Source: Drechslerella dactyloides (lineage: Eukaryota; Ascomycota; Orbiliomycetes; Orbiliales; Orbiliaceae). From it: a stretch of 64,000 nucleotides of DNA. Of the stretch, positions 37,001 to 48,956 are shown piece after piece. The notes below the pieces were generated by a model. The model saw only the letters and a list, made by a program, of their open reading frames with translations, ran no database searches and was not told the DNA's origin. The stretch covers positions 1,836,749 to 1,900,748 of the forward strand of contig JAGTWJ010000011.1 in NCBI GenBank assembly GCA_020064725.1. Direction: 5' to 3'. Numbering within the stretch: position 1 is the first letter of the stretch; each line of letters opens with the position of its first letter. Both the position numbers and the translations under genes were made by a program.

Positions 37001-37927
37001 AAACTATTATTTAAAGAAGTAATTTTTCTATAATTTTATAATAAATATTTATTAATATATTAATAAAAAGGTTTTTGGTGGGCTGGGGGGGTGTTCGCTC
37101 GCTTGGGATGTTCGCTCGCTTGTGGAATACGTTAACCAAAAATTATATTATTTAGATTATATAATTATACTACATATAAAAAACCTATACCACATTTTCT
37201 TACACTATTTACACCTATACCTGAATTAGTGTGCCATTAATTTTTATAAAAGAGGAAAATAGTGTTATAAGATAATAGTATAATATCTAAGTATCCTATA
37301 CAGACCTAATTCCCATATAGATATTTAGTCCACACAATATAATATACTATGTAAAACAAACTTCTATATAAGATATAGGTCTATATAGATTTGTTCTACA
37401 TAAACTACTAATCTACCTAGTATACCTTATTATATAGGAGATAGGACTATATAGATAATAGGATTATATAGGATCCTAAACTATATAGATAGATACTGCT
37501 ATAGAAGAAGATTATTCTTATTATTCTTTTCCCAGAGTAGCAGCTACTATAATAAGTCAAGACCATATAATAAGCTATAAATCATAGTTCATAAATCAAC
37601 CCTTAGTAGAGCTATAAGCTATAAGTTACCTAAACAATATATCAACACATTTTTACTATTTTATGTACTAAGATATTATATATATAATTAGTGTGTTTTA
37701 TCTCTAGATTAATAACTTTTCTCTTAAAAACCATCAGTCAACACCTAAACCATAGTATCCCAATAACCAGTCTATTTATTATTGTTGTTATATATTTTAT
37801 TTTAATAATTATTATTATACTTAATATATATTTATTTTTTACTATTAAGAACCCGTATAATAGCAGCTAAAAATCAGGAACTTTAGAGTAAAGTGCATTC
37901 GACCCAGTCCTGGGCCGAAGTGTAACA
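34005..37927 (+). mobile_element. Gypsy/chromovirus relic G1, 3' end with long LTR
   Basis: The left edge is inside the integrase: NLLNTKLNIA, then ILEQAIQIVKIYLK and LLFIAELTYN with LKHSVTN, matching the integrase catalytic end (G.TERINQ.LE....Y......W..LL..AEF.YN). A chromodomain follows at about 34,715-34,815 (YKVKKILDYRK, with KDYLPEEDL). The 3' LTR runs 35,175-37,927, beginning TGTAACTAG and ending AAGTGTAACA; subtracting the foldback inserted at 36,062-37,132 gives about 1,680 bp. No 5' part is present, so the copy is truncated at about 34.0 kb. Its right end joins a pogo element (B2), into which it inserted. RIP has removed most C and G from the body, while the last about 100 bp of the LTR is less affected. 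Confidence 0.8.
36062..37132. mobile_element. Foldback element FB1 (1,071 bp)
   Basis: Bounded by ACGTATTCCACAAGCGAGCG and its inverse, flanked by TA on both sides (36060-36061, 37133-37134). Each end has two GCGAGCGAACA-type boxes 17 bp apart. The two halves are inverted copies of each other for about 450-500 bp each, so the whole element can fold back. A second inner inverted pair (GCTAAAGTTAGCACAACACA at about 36,424; its inverse at about 36,750-36,772) suggests a nested palindrome. No coding capacity is seen. It interrupts the LTR of G1. Confidence 0.85.
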
Positions 37928-38426
37928 CTTACTAGTAGTTATACTTTCTAGACAGACATATTTATAGTTCTGGGCAGTATTTAACAAAGTTACCAGCCTA
38001 TTTTTTACTAATATATTATATATTATTGTTGTTATGTGCTAGTAGCAGCTAGTTAGCTATATCTTTTACATTATCTAACTTAGAATAAAAAGACTATATA
38101 TATAGCTTAAATATATATTAAATAATAATATTTTTTTTTAATTTTATAAGATTTTACAATTTAAAAATATTATTATATTATAAAAAATAGCTATTATATC
38201 AATAGATTAAAATAGTATAAAGAATATTATAATACTTAACAATAACTTAAATATTTAATTCTTAGTCTTTTTTCATAACTTTAATAATTAAAAAAACTCT
38301 AGATTCAGTCATAGAAACAGGCATTATAGTGGTTATAAAAGTATAAAATATAGGAGAAATAGTAAGTGTGTAGGTGTGGTGAGGTGATCTGCTCACTTGT
38401 CTGATCCGTTCGCTTATCATTGACGT
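37928..38426 (-). mobile_element. Pogo-type element B2, 5' fragment
   Basis: The right terminus reads inward as ACGTCAATGATAAGCGAACG with TA at 38,427-38,428, a subfamily B end. Going leftwards the minus strand encodes the transposase N-terminus, with a preserved ATG (MTESRV-like) and the decayed helix-turn-helix. The sequence is cut at 37,928 by the end of the G1 LTR, within the region equivalent to about codon 150-180 of the transposase. The rest of B2 is not in the window, probably lost with the left part of G1. Confidence 0.75.
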
Positions 38427-38428
38427 TA

Positions 38429-38780
38429 TTTAAAATTAATAATTAATAATCTAAAATATAACACTATATTATAAATTAATGAAAATATTTTATTTATTTT
38501 ATAATAAAATTATTTATTATCTAATTATTATTAAAAAATATAATAACCTAGTCTTTCAATAAACTAATTTTTATATACTAGCTAATTAAATAATATTAAC
38601 CAACAAAAATAATAAATAATAATATTATTTAATCTTTTATATTTATATCTTAAATAACTATTATCTATTTATGGTTTTTAGACTATACCAGCTTTATTTT
38701 ATTATATATTTTAATATTTATAATAATTATAATTATAGAAATTATATTTATTACAAAACCTATTTTATTAAAATTATAGA
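38429..38780 (-). mobile_element. Pogo-type element P0, catalytic segment
   Basis: The minus strand reads VINIISI, KIYNKIKLV, VIIFFNNN*IINN and ILDY*LLILNN, which match the middle of the transposase (from just after NFDETGF to LLILDGHGSH). It is the continuation of the fragment at 40,677-41,263; B1 separates the two at TA, and B2 cuts it off on the left. Confidence 0.7.
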
Positions 38781-38782
38781 TA

Positions 38783-40674
38783 ACGTCAATGATAAGCGAA
38801 CGGATCAGACAAGCGAGCAGATTATCTTACCACACCTACACATCTACCACTCCTCCTATACCTTATATCTCCATAACTACTGCAATATCTGCCTTTATAA
38901 CCAAATCCAGAGTTCTTTTAACTATTAAAACTATAAAAAAAGACTAAGAATTAAATATTTAAGCTATTATTAAATATTATAATATTTCTTATATTATCTT
39001 AATCTACCAATATAATAGCTGTTTTTCATAATATAACAATATTCTTAAATTATAAAATCTTATAAAATTAAAAAAAAATACCATTATTTAATATATATTT
39101 AAACTATGTGTATAGTCTTTTTATCTTAAACTAAATAATATAAAAGATATAGCTAACCAACTACTGCTAATATATAGTAATAATAGTATATAATATATTA
39201 ATAAAAAATAAACTAATAACTTTATTAAATACTACTTAAAATTATAGATATATCTATTTAAAAAATACAACTACTAGTAAATAAAATACAAAAATCCTAT
39301 ATTTATTAGCAAGTGGTTTTAATTAATAAAGGTTATAAAAACTAAGTATAATATTACAAATAATAATATTTATAATTTTGATAAGACTAATTTTATAATA
39401 GATATAATATCTACAATTACTATTATTATAAATATTGAAATATATAATAAAACTAAGTTAATATAGTTTAAGAATTATAAATAAATAATAATTATCTAAA
39501 AGATAAATATAAAAAATTAAATAATATTATTATTTATTATTTTTACTAAATAATATCACTTAACTAGCTAATATATAATAACAAAACTACTAATAAATTA
39601 AGTTATTATATTTTCTAATAACAACTAGATAATAAACAAATTTACTCTATAGTAGTTAAAACACTTTAACAAATTTATAATATAACACTATATTTTAGAC
39701 TATTAACTATTAATCTTAAATAGTCACAAAAGCCATTATTCTATTACTTTTAAGCTATACTACCAAAAATATAAAATTATTATAATCTATATACTATTAT
39801 ATTTATTATATATTTTCTAACCATTAGATATTAGCTCTTTTAAACTATTAAAGTAGATATATAGTTATAAAATAGAAAATTTAATACACATATACATTAA
39901 TTATATTTTTAAACTGGAGTTTTTTACTAGATTTTATAAAGTATTTACTATTATAATAATATTTAAAAATATATATAATAATTTTATTAAAGCTAATATT
40001 ATATTTTATAATTTTAATAAAGTTTTATTAAAACTAAATATATAGTTACCAACAGCTACTCCAGCAAATTCATATCTAGACACTACAAATATAATAGCTA
40101 CTTAAACTATAAAAATACTATTAAACCTATTAGAAACTAACCTATAAACAGGCTTAATTAAAAACTAAATTACCTAATACCAAAATAACTCTTCTATATT
40201 ACTATTAATAGCTATAAACTAACTATCTAAAAGAACATAAATTATAATACATCAATTAATATTTATATATATAGAGAACACAATACTATACTCTACTAAT
40301 AAAATATTAAATAAATAATAGTAGATAAAAAAATAATATATATAATATGAAAATATATTTATTATATATTAAATAAATAATATACTAGACTAAAATACTA
40401 TAAATAAGTAATATAAATAGATAAAATTAAAAAATTATTAAAATAATATATAATTAAAAGAAGATTTTAAAAAGATATTATACTATAGTTAATATAGTAA
40501 AGCTAGATATAATATTTAAATATATTAAGAAATATTTTAAATATATAAATAAGTTATTTAGTATGTATTTAGCCTAAAGCTATAGTATTATGGTAGTGAA
40601 ATCAGTATTTTTATTGAGATGGGGTGGTGAGGTGATCCACTCGCTTGTCTGATCTGTTTGCTTATCATTGACGT
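38783..40674 (+). mobile_element. Fot1/pogo-type transposon B1, complete but RIP-dead (1,892 bp)
   Basis: TIRs start ACGTCAATGATAAGCGAACG and are flanked by TA (38,781-38,782; 40,675-40,676). The interior holds a transposase relic of the Fot1/pogo DDE family (HTH, DDE, C-terminal DNA-binding tail): YNFDKTNFIIDIIS near 39,375 (ancestral NFDETGF), then the LLIL segment near 39,710, VEN-like segment and KLEFFTRFYKVF near 39,910. Frame is riddled with TAA/TAG. The position of the start codon is ATA (G-to-A loss). It inserted into P0. Length matches A1 and B3 within a few bases, so no large deletions have occurred. Confidence 0.85.
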
Positions 40675-40676
40675 TA

Positions 40677-41263
40677 TTATTATCTATAATACTATATTTA
40701 ATTTTTATAATTTATATAAATTAAAATTAATTATTAATAAATTTTAAATCTTTATATTTAACTTACTAATAATCATATTTCTTTTTTAAATAAATATATT
40801 TAAAGCTTTAAATAGTATTTTACAAAGTTTATTATCTAATTTTTATTAACATATTATATATAATTATTAATATATATTAATAATAATTAATTAATTATAT
40901 CTTTTATATTATTCTTTTTAAAATAAAAAGACTATATATATAATTTAAATATATATTAAACAATAACATCCTTTTTTAATTTTATAAAATTTCATAATTT
41001 AAAAATACTATTATCTCTTAAAAAATAGTTACTATACCAAATAGTAAAAATAAATTTAAAAATATTATATATCTAAATAATAACTTAAATATTTAAATTT
41101 TTATCATTTTTAAAAACTTAAATAACCAGAATAGTTTGGGTTTTATTTATAAAAACAACTATTACAGTAACTATTAAAATATATAATAGTAAAAACAATA
41201 AAAAATATAGGTTTTAGGAGATATCCCACTCACTTATGTATCCCACTCACTTGTGAAGTACAT
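40677..41263 (-). mobile_element. Pogo-type element P0, 5' segment
   Basis: Right end at about 41,220-41,263 is a decayed subfamily A terminus (CCACTCACTTGTGAAGTACAT for the intact box series), followed by TA at 41,264-41,265. Moving left on the minus strand is the transposase N-terminal part up to IID, which continues at 38,780 as NIYNFD. P0 is older than B1 and B2 and is the most degraded DNA transposon in the window; even its termini have lost CG dinucleotides. Confidence 0.7.
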
Positions 41264-41265
41264 TA

Positions 41266-44200
41266 TATAAAAATATTTTTTAAATTTATTTTTCAAAATT
41301 TTTAAATAAAATATTTATTTTTATTAAAATTATTATATAGTTTTAAATAAACTCTATATTTTTAAAATAAAAAGATTTAATTATTCTTAAAATTAAATAA
41401 ATTTTTATATAAAATATTATAAAATTTTATAAATTAATATTTATTTATTAAAATAAATATATTTATTATTATTTATAAAAATAACTTTTTATTATTTATT
41501 TAAAGTTTTATTATTATTAATAATATTAAAGAGGTTTTTTAGAAGAAATATATTATAAAGAATATAGGAGAAATTTAGAAATTTTAAAAAAAAAAAATTA
41601 TAAAAGATTGTTAAAGGAAGTTTTTTTATATAAATTAAAAAGAATATTATTAATTTATTTTGAAAAGATATAATATAAAAAATATAAAAATAAGATAACG
41701 TATTCCACAAGCGAGCGGACCACACAAGCGAGCGGACCACCTCTCAACACCAGTATGACCACTCCTTTTCCGCACCATATTACCTTTATAACCATTATTA
41801 TAGTTGCTACTATGATTGAATCCCAAATTATTTTAGTTATTAAAGCTTTGGAAAAAAATCAAAAATTAAATATTTAAATTATTGCTAAGTTTTATAATAT
41901 TTTTTATATTATTTTATTATACTAGTATAATAGCTGTACTTTGAAGATAGATAGTATCTTTAAATTATAAAATCTTATAAAATTAGAAGAGGATATTATT
42001 GTTTAGTATATATTTAAGCTATCTATATAGTTTTTTTATTTTAGGTTAGGTAGTGTGGAAGATATGGCTAACCAGCTGCTGTTGATGTATGCTGGTAATA
42101 GTATATAATATATTAGTAAAAATTAGATAGTAAATTTTGTAAAATACTGTTTAGAGCTTTAGATGTGTTTATTTAGAAAGTACAACTATTAGTAAGTTAA
42201 ATATAAAGATTTAAATTTTATTTAAAAATGGTTTCAGCTTTTATAAGTAATAAAAATAAAATATGGTATTATAGATAGTAATATCTATAATTTTGATAAA
42301 ATAGATTTTATAATAGATATAATCTCTATAACTATGGTTGTTATAGAAGTTAAAATATATAATAAAACTAAACTGGTATAACCTGGGAATTATAAATAGG
42401 TAATAATTATTTAGAGAATAAATATGGAAGATTGGGTAGTATTACTATTTATTATCCTAACTAGTTAATATTATCTAGTTAGTTAATATATAGAGATTAA
42501 TTTATTAAATAACTGGGCTATTATATTCTTTAATAATGGCTGGATAATAAATAAGGTCGCTGTAGAATAATTAAAGTATTTCAACTACTTTATAGCATGA
42601 TATTGTATTTTAGACTACTAACTATTAGTTCTAAATAATTATAATAATTACTACTTAATATTTTTTAAACTTTATTATTAAGAGTATAAGATTATTATAA
42701 TCTATATACTACCATATTCTTTATATTTTTTTTTAACTGTTAGATGTTGGGTACTTTAGGCTATTAAAGTAGGTATATAATTGCTAGGTAGAGGATTTAA
42801 TATATATGTATATTAACTATATTAGTAAGCTAGAGTTCTTCTCTAAATTCTATAAAATATTTATTACTATAATAATATCTAAGAATATATATAATAATTT
42901 TACTAAAACTGGTATTATATTTTATAATCCTAATAAAGTTTTTTTAAAGCTAGATATACAACTACTAGTATCTACCCTAATAAATTTATATTCTAATACT
43001 GTAAATATAACAACCACCTAAATAATAAAAACCCTAATAAATCTTTTAAAAACTGGCCTATAATCAGAACTTATTAAAAACTAGATTATTTAGTATTAAA
43101 ATAACTTTTTAATATTATTACTAGCTACTATAGACTAATTTACTAAAAAAGTATAGATAATAATATATTAATTAGTATTTATATAAATAAAGAATACAAT
43201 ACTATATTTTATTAATAAAATATTAAATAAATATTAATAAACAAAAAAATAATATATATAATATAGAGATATACTTATTATATACTAGGCTAATAAAATC
43301 TTAGATAATAATATTATAAATAAACAGGATAAACAGATAGGGTATCTAAATTATTAAAATAGCCTTTAATTAGAGGTTATTTTTAAAAAAATAATTTACT
43401 ACAACAATTATAGTAAATTTAAATATAATATTTAAATATACTAGTAAATATTTTAAATATATAACTAAATAAATTAGTATGTATGTAGTCTAATATAATA
43501 GTAGTGTAGCTGTGAAGCTGGTGTTTTTGCTGGGGTGGGGTGTTGAGGTGGTCCGCTCGCTTGTGTGGTCCGCTCGCTTGTGGAATACGTTATATTTTTA
43601 TAAAAAATTAATATTTATTTTTTTGAAGATTTTTTAATTTTTTTATTATTAAATAATTTTTAAAAAATTTATAAAAGTATATTTAAAAGTTTTATATATA
43701 TAATTTAAAGAATAAAACTAAATATTATATATATAATAGTAAAATTAAGATAATATATTAATTAATTAATAAAAGAATATTTATATATTATAGATTAAGT
43801 TTATTATTTTTTTTTAACAAATTTTTTTTTTAGGATTAATTATGATAATATTTAACTGAATTTTTTTAAATATAATAATATAGATTATACTATATATTAT
43901 AATTTTAAAAAGATTATTAAGAAATAAATTTTTAAATATATTTTCTAATTATATAATAGATTAATTTTATAGTTTAATAAGTTTTAAAATATAATAATTA
44001 AATTATTTATAAAAATAAAAATTATTATATTAAATTATGTAGTATTAGAAGGAATATAGTTAAGAAACTTTTTAAAAAGTATTTATAAATTTATTTTTTT
44101 AAAAGATTATAAAAATTTTATTATTCTGTTTATAGATAATATAGTTTTAATTAATATTTTTTTTAAATTTAAAAATTAATAAAAGATAAAATATTATAAT

Positions 44201-44571
44201 ATTATATACTTCTAGATTAAAAAAAAATTAAAAGAAAATTAATTTAAATGTATTTATATATTTATAAATAAAATAATAATAAATATTGTTATTAAATTTT
44301 TTATAAGAATATTTTTTTAAAAAGTATAAAAGAATATGAATTTTTTAAAAAAAATCTTAGTATTTAGAAAATAAAAACTTCTATATATAAAAAAACAATC
44401 TATAAGAATTCTAAATTTTAATTTTTAAAAAAATACAGTTTTTTAAAAATTTTAAAATATTAAAATTAAAATTAAAATTTTATAAATATATATTTTCTAA
44501 ATTTTCTAAATCTTCTAAAAATCTCTTACTTAAAAACTTAAAATTAATATTAAATTAAAAATTTTTATAAT
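41266..44571 (+). mobile_element. Copia-type retrotransposon relic (interrupted by A1)
   Basis: Just left of A1 (about 41,520-41,695) the plus strand reads FLEEIYYKEY, then LYKLKRILLIYFEKI, matching the Copia RT block 'DLEEEIYMEQPEGF ... LYGLKQSPRLWYEK'. To the right of A1, at about 43,960-44,345, it reads LEGIQLRNFLK, LFIDNIVLINI, then FINKIIINIVIKFF and FQKVQKNMNFLKK, matching the Copia RNase H end ('EA.WL..LL', 'DN.SAI.LA', 'ADI.TK.L....F...R'). It is interrupted by A1 at TA (41,698-43,590), by P0 on the left and by the G2 LTR at 44,572. LTRs are not seen. Heavily mutated; assignment rests on order and spacing of blocks. Confidence 0.62.
41698..43590 (+). mobile_element. Fot1/pogo-type transposon A1, complete but RIP-dead (1,893 bp)
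   Basis: TIRs read ACGTATTCCACAAGCGAGCG inward from both ends, each followed by a second GCGAGCGGACCAC box 17 bp on; TA flanks at 41,696-41,697 and 43,591-43,592. The transposase relic starts most likely at ATG 41,812 (MIESQIILVIKALEK), runs through a pogo-type HTH (IIAKFYNIFY), SVEDMANQLLLMYAG, YNFDKIGF (first Asp kept), NNGWIINKVAVE, LLVLNNY (second catalytic Asp now Asn), LLDVGYFRLLK (third Asp kept), and the long open tail 42,806-43,021 (NYISKLEFFSKFYKIF, IIFYNPNKVFLKLD). The order is that of Fot1-like DDE-1 transposases of about 540 residues. It inserted into the Copia relic and is the best preserved of the A copies. Confidence 0.88.
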
Positions 44572-47500
44572 TGTTACATTTCAGCCCAGAACCGGGTTGA
44601 ATGTACTTTATTCTGAAGTCCCTGACTCTCAATCACTACTATATAGATTCTTAATAATAGAAAATAAGTAACGTATTCCACAAGCGAGCGGACCACACAA
44701 GCGAGCGGACCACCCCATATAAACCAACACCCTACCAAAACACTTTTTATTGATAACTTAATCAATAATTAATTTAAAATTAGAATAAAATTAATCTTGT
44801 TTATATAAACTATTACAAATCTAAAAATATTTTTTTAAATTTTTTTTATATTAAATTAAAGAAATATACAAGGGGGGTGGTCCGGTCGCTTGTCTGGTCC
44901 AGTCGCTTATTGTTGACGTTATATATTAAATATAATAATAATTATTAAAATAAAATATATAATAATAATAGTAAATAAATTAATTATTAAGATATTATAC
45001 TTTAAATATTAATTAATAATTTTTAAAAAAAAAGTTATCAATTTTAAAATAAAGTATATTAATTATGTATATAATATTTTTAATATATAAAATAGTAAAG
45101 ATATATTAATATATTATCTAAATAGCTTAATATTTATTTTATTTAGTATTTAGTTAAATACTAAATATTTTAAGTACTAAATATTTATATAACTATAAGT
45201 TATTGTGGTGGTTTTTATTTAGAAAGAAATATTATAATAGTAATATTCTTCTATAATAATATCTTTTTGTATAATTTAGAATTCTATATAGTTCTATTAT
45301 TTTTATAGTCTTGTTATTTATATAATAAGATATATTATATAGGTTAATAATTTATATAAAATAAATTTATATAAATATATATTTTGGATAAAAATTTGTT
45401 TTATATTATTATTTTATATATTATATAGACTAGGTGTTTATATAAGAATTTAATTTATATAAGATATTTAGGTATTATATTATTATTTTATAATATTATT
45501 TTTTTTTTTTATAAAAATTAGTAGTATATTAATTTAGGTGTAGGTATAAATAGTATAAGAGAAAATAATATAAGTTTTTTATATATAATATAATTATATA
45601 ATTAAAATAATATAATTATTAATTAAATAGGTTTTTACTATATTTTTCTTTTTTGTTATAATTAATTTTTTTTAATATAATTTTTCTTGTTAATATATCT
45701 ACTGATTGTTATCAAAAATCTTCTACTGATTATTATTTTGATTAGGTATAAATTATTAAAAAATATTTAATAATTTCTATAATAATATATAAATTTTGTA
45801 TATTTAATTTATATATTTATAAAATAAATTTAGATATTAATAAAAAATATTTTATTTGTGTGTATTAAGAGTATTATTATATCTTTTTTAATTTAAGTGG
45901 ATAGTCCTTCTTATCTAATTTTTATATTAATAGTTTATCTGATTTATTTTAGTAAAATATATTTTCAGAGTTATTAATTATAAATATAAAAAGTTATAAA
46001 AAGCTAAACGAAATCAATCTTAATTTTTTTAAAAATTATTATTATTAGTTAAAAAGTTAGTAATTACTTAAATAAAAATAACTTATCTTTATTAAGAGTT
46101 AAATATTATTTTTTTAAAAATAAAAACTATTTTTAAAGGGGAAGAAACTTTAATTAAAAAATAGAACAATTTTAAAAAAGAAATTAATATTTCTTTATCT
46201 AAGATTAAAAATTAAAAATTATTTAATTTTAAGGTTTTTTTAAATAATAATATTATAAGTCTTAATATTTAATATAATATTTTTCTAATATATATATATT
46301 ATTAAATATAATTAGTACTAATTTATATTATATTATATATATATTTTTAAGAATTATTTTATAAAGTTTTATTATATAAAAAGAGATAAAATAAAAATAT
46401 TTTATTAAAAATATTTAATTTTTTTATTATTTTTAGTTTTTTATCTTTTTTTGTTATAATAATTATATATTTTATCTATTTTAATTATTAATAAGTACTA
46501 ATTCTTAGGCTGGCTATATTATATTTTTATTTTAAAATTAAAATAAATATTAATATTTTAAATAAAATTATTTATTATTATAGTAATATATATAAAATTA
46601 TAAATAAATTGATTTGTATTTTAAAAAGGGATGAGTTCTATATATATATAAGTTTTTTATATTTAATAATAGTTTTAATATTAAAAAATATAATTCTAAA
46701 ATAAGATAGTTTTTTTTTAATATAATTATTATAATTAATTTTTTATATTTTAATATTTCTTTTTAAGTTTTTTTTAAAATTGTTGTAGTAGTAGATTTTA
46801 TTTTATTTAATAAGTATTAGGTTTATTAAAATATTATTTAATAAATTTTAGTAAAATATTATTTTCTAATTATTATAAAATTTTTTTTAAGAGATAGTTT
46901 TTCTATTTGATTAGGAATTTATTAATTAATATTTTTAGGTTTTTTCTATAGTTTAGGATTCTTTTAATTTTATATTTATTATAATTGTTTTTTTTTAATT
47001 TTTAAATTATCTATTTTTTCTTTAAGTCTGTTTGGTATAAGTTTAAATAAAATAATATAAAATATTTTATAAATTTTTAAATTTCTGAGGATATAAAATT
47101 TAAAAAAATATTTATTTAGTTTTTTAATTATAGTAACTATATAGTTTAAGTTTTTAGAAATTAAATTTTTAATTAAATTTTTTAATTTTAATATTTTTTA
47201 TAAATAAATATGTTTTATTTTTTTTTTTTTAAAAAGGTGCTTTTATTTTTTTCTGATTATAATAATAAAATATAGTTTTAGCTGTAAAGTCTAAATTATT
47301 TTTAAAATATTTATATAATTTATTTATAAATTTAAAATATTTTTTAATATTAAATATTTTTTCTTTTATAAATAAAATTAATTATATAGTTTATAGATTC
47401 TAGCTTTATAATATTTTATAAAATATATAATTTATTATTAAGTATTTTAATAAATTATAAATAAGTTTTATTATAAATAATAGTTTTATCTAATTATTTT

Positions 47501-48954
47501 ATATATAATTAAAAAATAATTTAAAATAGATTGTAATTATTTAGATAATTTATTTTAATATTTTATTAATTTAATTTTTTTTTTTAATTATTATATTAAA
47601 TTTGGTATTTAATAAATTTATAATATATTTTTAATATTTGTTATTAAAGAAGAAATCTTTATTATAAATATATTTTTTTTATAATTTATATTAATTAAAT
47701 ATTTATTTATTATAAATTATTAATAATTATTCTGCTTCTTAAAAACTATTCTATAGTTCTAAGATAATAATTTTGATAAATTTATAAGTGATAATTAAAA
47801 TTTTATTATATATTTAATTTGTTAAAATATTTTTTAAATATGATAGTTTTTATATAAAATCATAGATTATAATTTAGAATAATTTAATTATTATCTTATT
47901 TAATTATAGATATTTATATAATATATATTTTATTAATTTATTTTTTAAATATAAATTATAGATTTTAATATATTTATTAATTTATTATTTTATTTTAAAC
48001 TAAAAATATTGTTCTATAATAAATTCTTATATTTTTTTAACTTCTAAATATTTATATATAAATATATTATAGTATAATTATAAAATTTTAAATTATATTT
48101 TTTTATCTAAAATATAAAAAAGATTTTTTCAAAAAATATACCTATTTTTTATAGAAAAAGAGATAATAATTTTTTTAAAATTTTATAATATTTTTTTATT
48201 ATTACATTTTTTTAATAATTTTTTTTAAACTAAATAGCTATTTCTAATTTTAATTTATAAATAGTAATATTAAATTCTTTATTAATAATAATAATATTTT
48301 TTTATTATTCTAAAATTACTTTTTTATCTATAAAAATATTTTTTATTAAATCTAATTATTAACTAATAATATTTATTCTAACATTTTCTTTTTTTTTAAA
48401 ATAAATAATCTTTATATTATATTTACTAAATATTTCTTATTATTAAATTTAGTATCTACTAAGTTTTTTTATTATTAGGAAATATATAAAATTCTTATAA
48501 TTTAAAAATATCTTAAATAGTTTTATAATTTATAAATAAACTTTCTATTTCTTATAAATATATAAGATAACCATATATTCTTTATTATATATAAAATATT
48601 TTATTTCTATAATATCAAATTTATATAATAAATAAATAACTAGATATTATTTTTAGTTAAATTATTTCTATAATAAATAAACTTTTAAAATTATTATAAA
48701 AATATTAATTTCTATTTATACTAATAATTCTAAATTATAAAATTTAAAAATAGATATTAAAATAAATACCTCCTTTAATATTTAAAAAATCTTAATTTTT
48801 TTTTTTATTATTTTAAAATAAATATCTTTTTTTATTAATTCTAAAAGAATAATTCCTAAATAACTATATTCTTAAATAAATTATCAATAACTAATAATTA
48901 TATAATCTTAAAAAAACTTATATTTTCTTAAATATTTTCAATATTAATGAATTC
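44572..48954 (-). mobile_element. Gypsy/chromovirus relic G2 (3' LTR, integrase, RNase H)
   Basis: Minus-strand orientation. The 3' LTR occupies 44,572-46,518; less the inserted MITE it is about 1,696 bp, in agreement with G1 and G3. Then reading leftward on the minus strand from the right edge: RT/RNase H (NKEYMVILYIYKKQKVYL-like; about 48,430-48,900), integrase (YFIIIIRKKQKHLFKKKE and upstream, about 47,200-47,700) and chromodomain (about 46,890-46,960). The right edge at 48,954 lies at the RT/RNase H boundary where FB2 is inserted; the remainder of G2 does not continue on the other side of FB2. The 3' LTR inserted into the Copia relic. Confidence 0.78.
44671..44919 (-). mobile_element. MITE copy 1 (249 bp)
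   Basis: TA-flanked (44,669-44,670; 44,920-44,921), inserted near the end of the G2 LTR. One end is ACGTATTCCACAAGCGAGCG, the other (at the right) reads inward ACGTCAACAATAAGCGACTG. By eye it is identical, as its reverse complement, to the copy at 60,426. Confidence 0.93.
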
Positions 48955-48956
48955 TA

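Noticed and set aside
42806..43021. Independent small gene of 71 codons
   Set aside because: It is the C-terminal piece of the A1 transposase (KLEFF ... FYNPNKVFLKLD) that happens to lack stops.
44574..44765. 63-codon minus open frame spanning LTR end and MITE
   Set aside because: It crosses an insertion boundary and owes its openness to the GC-richer termini.
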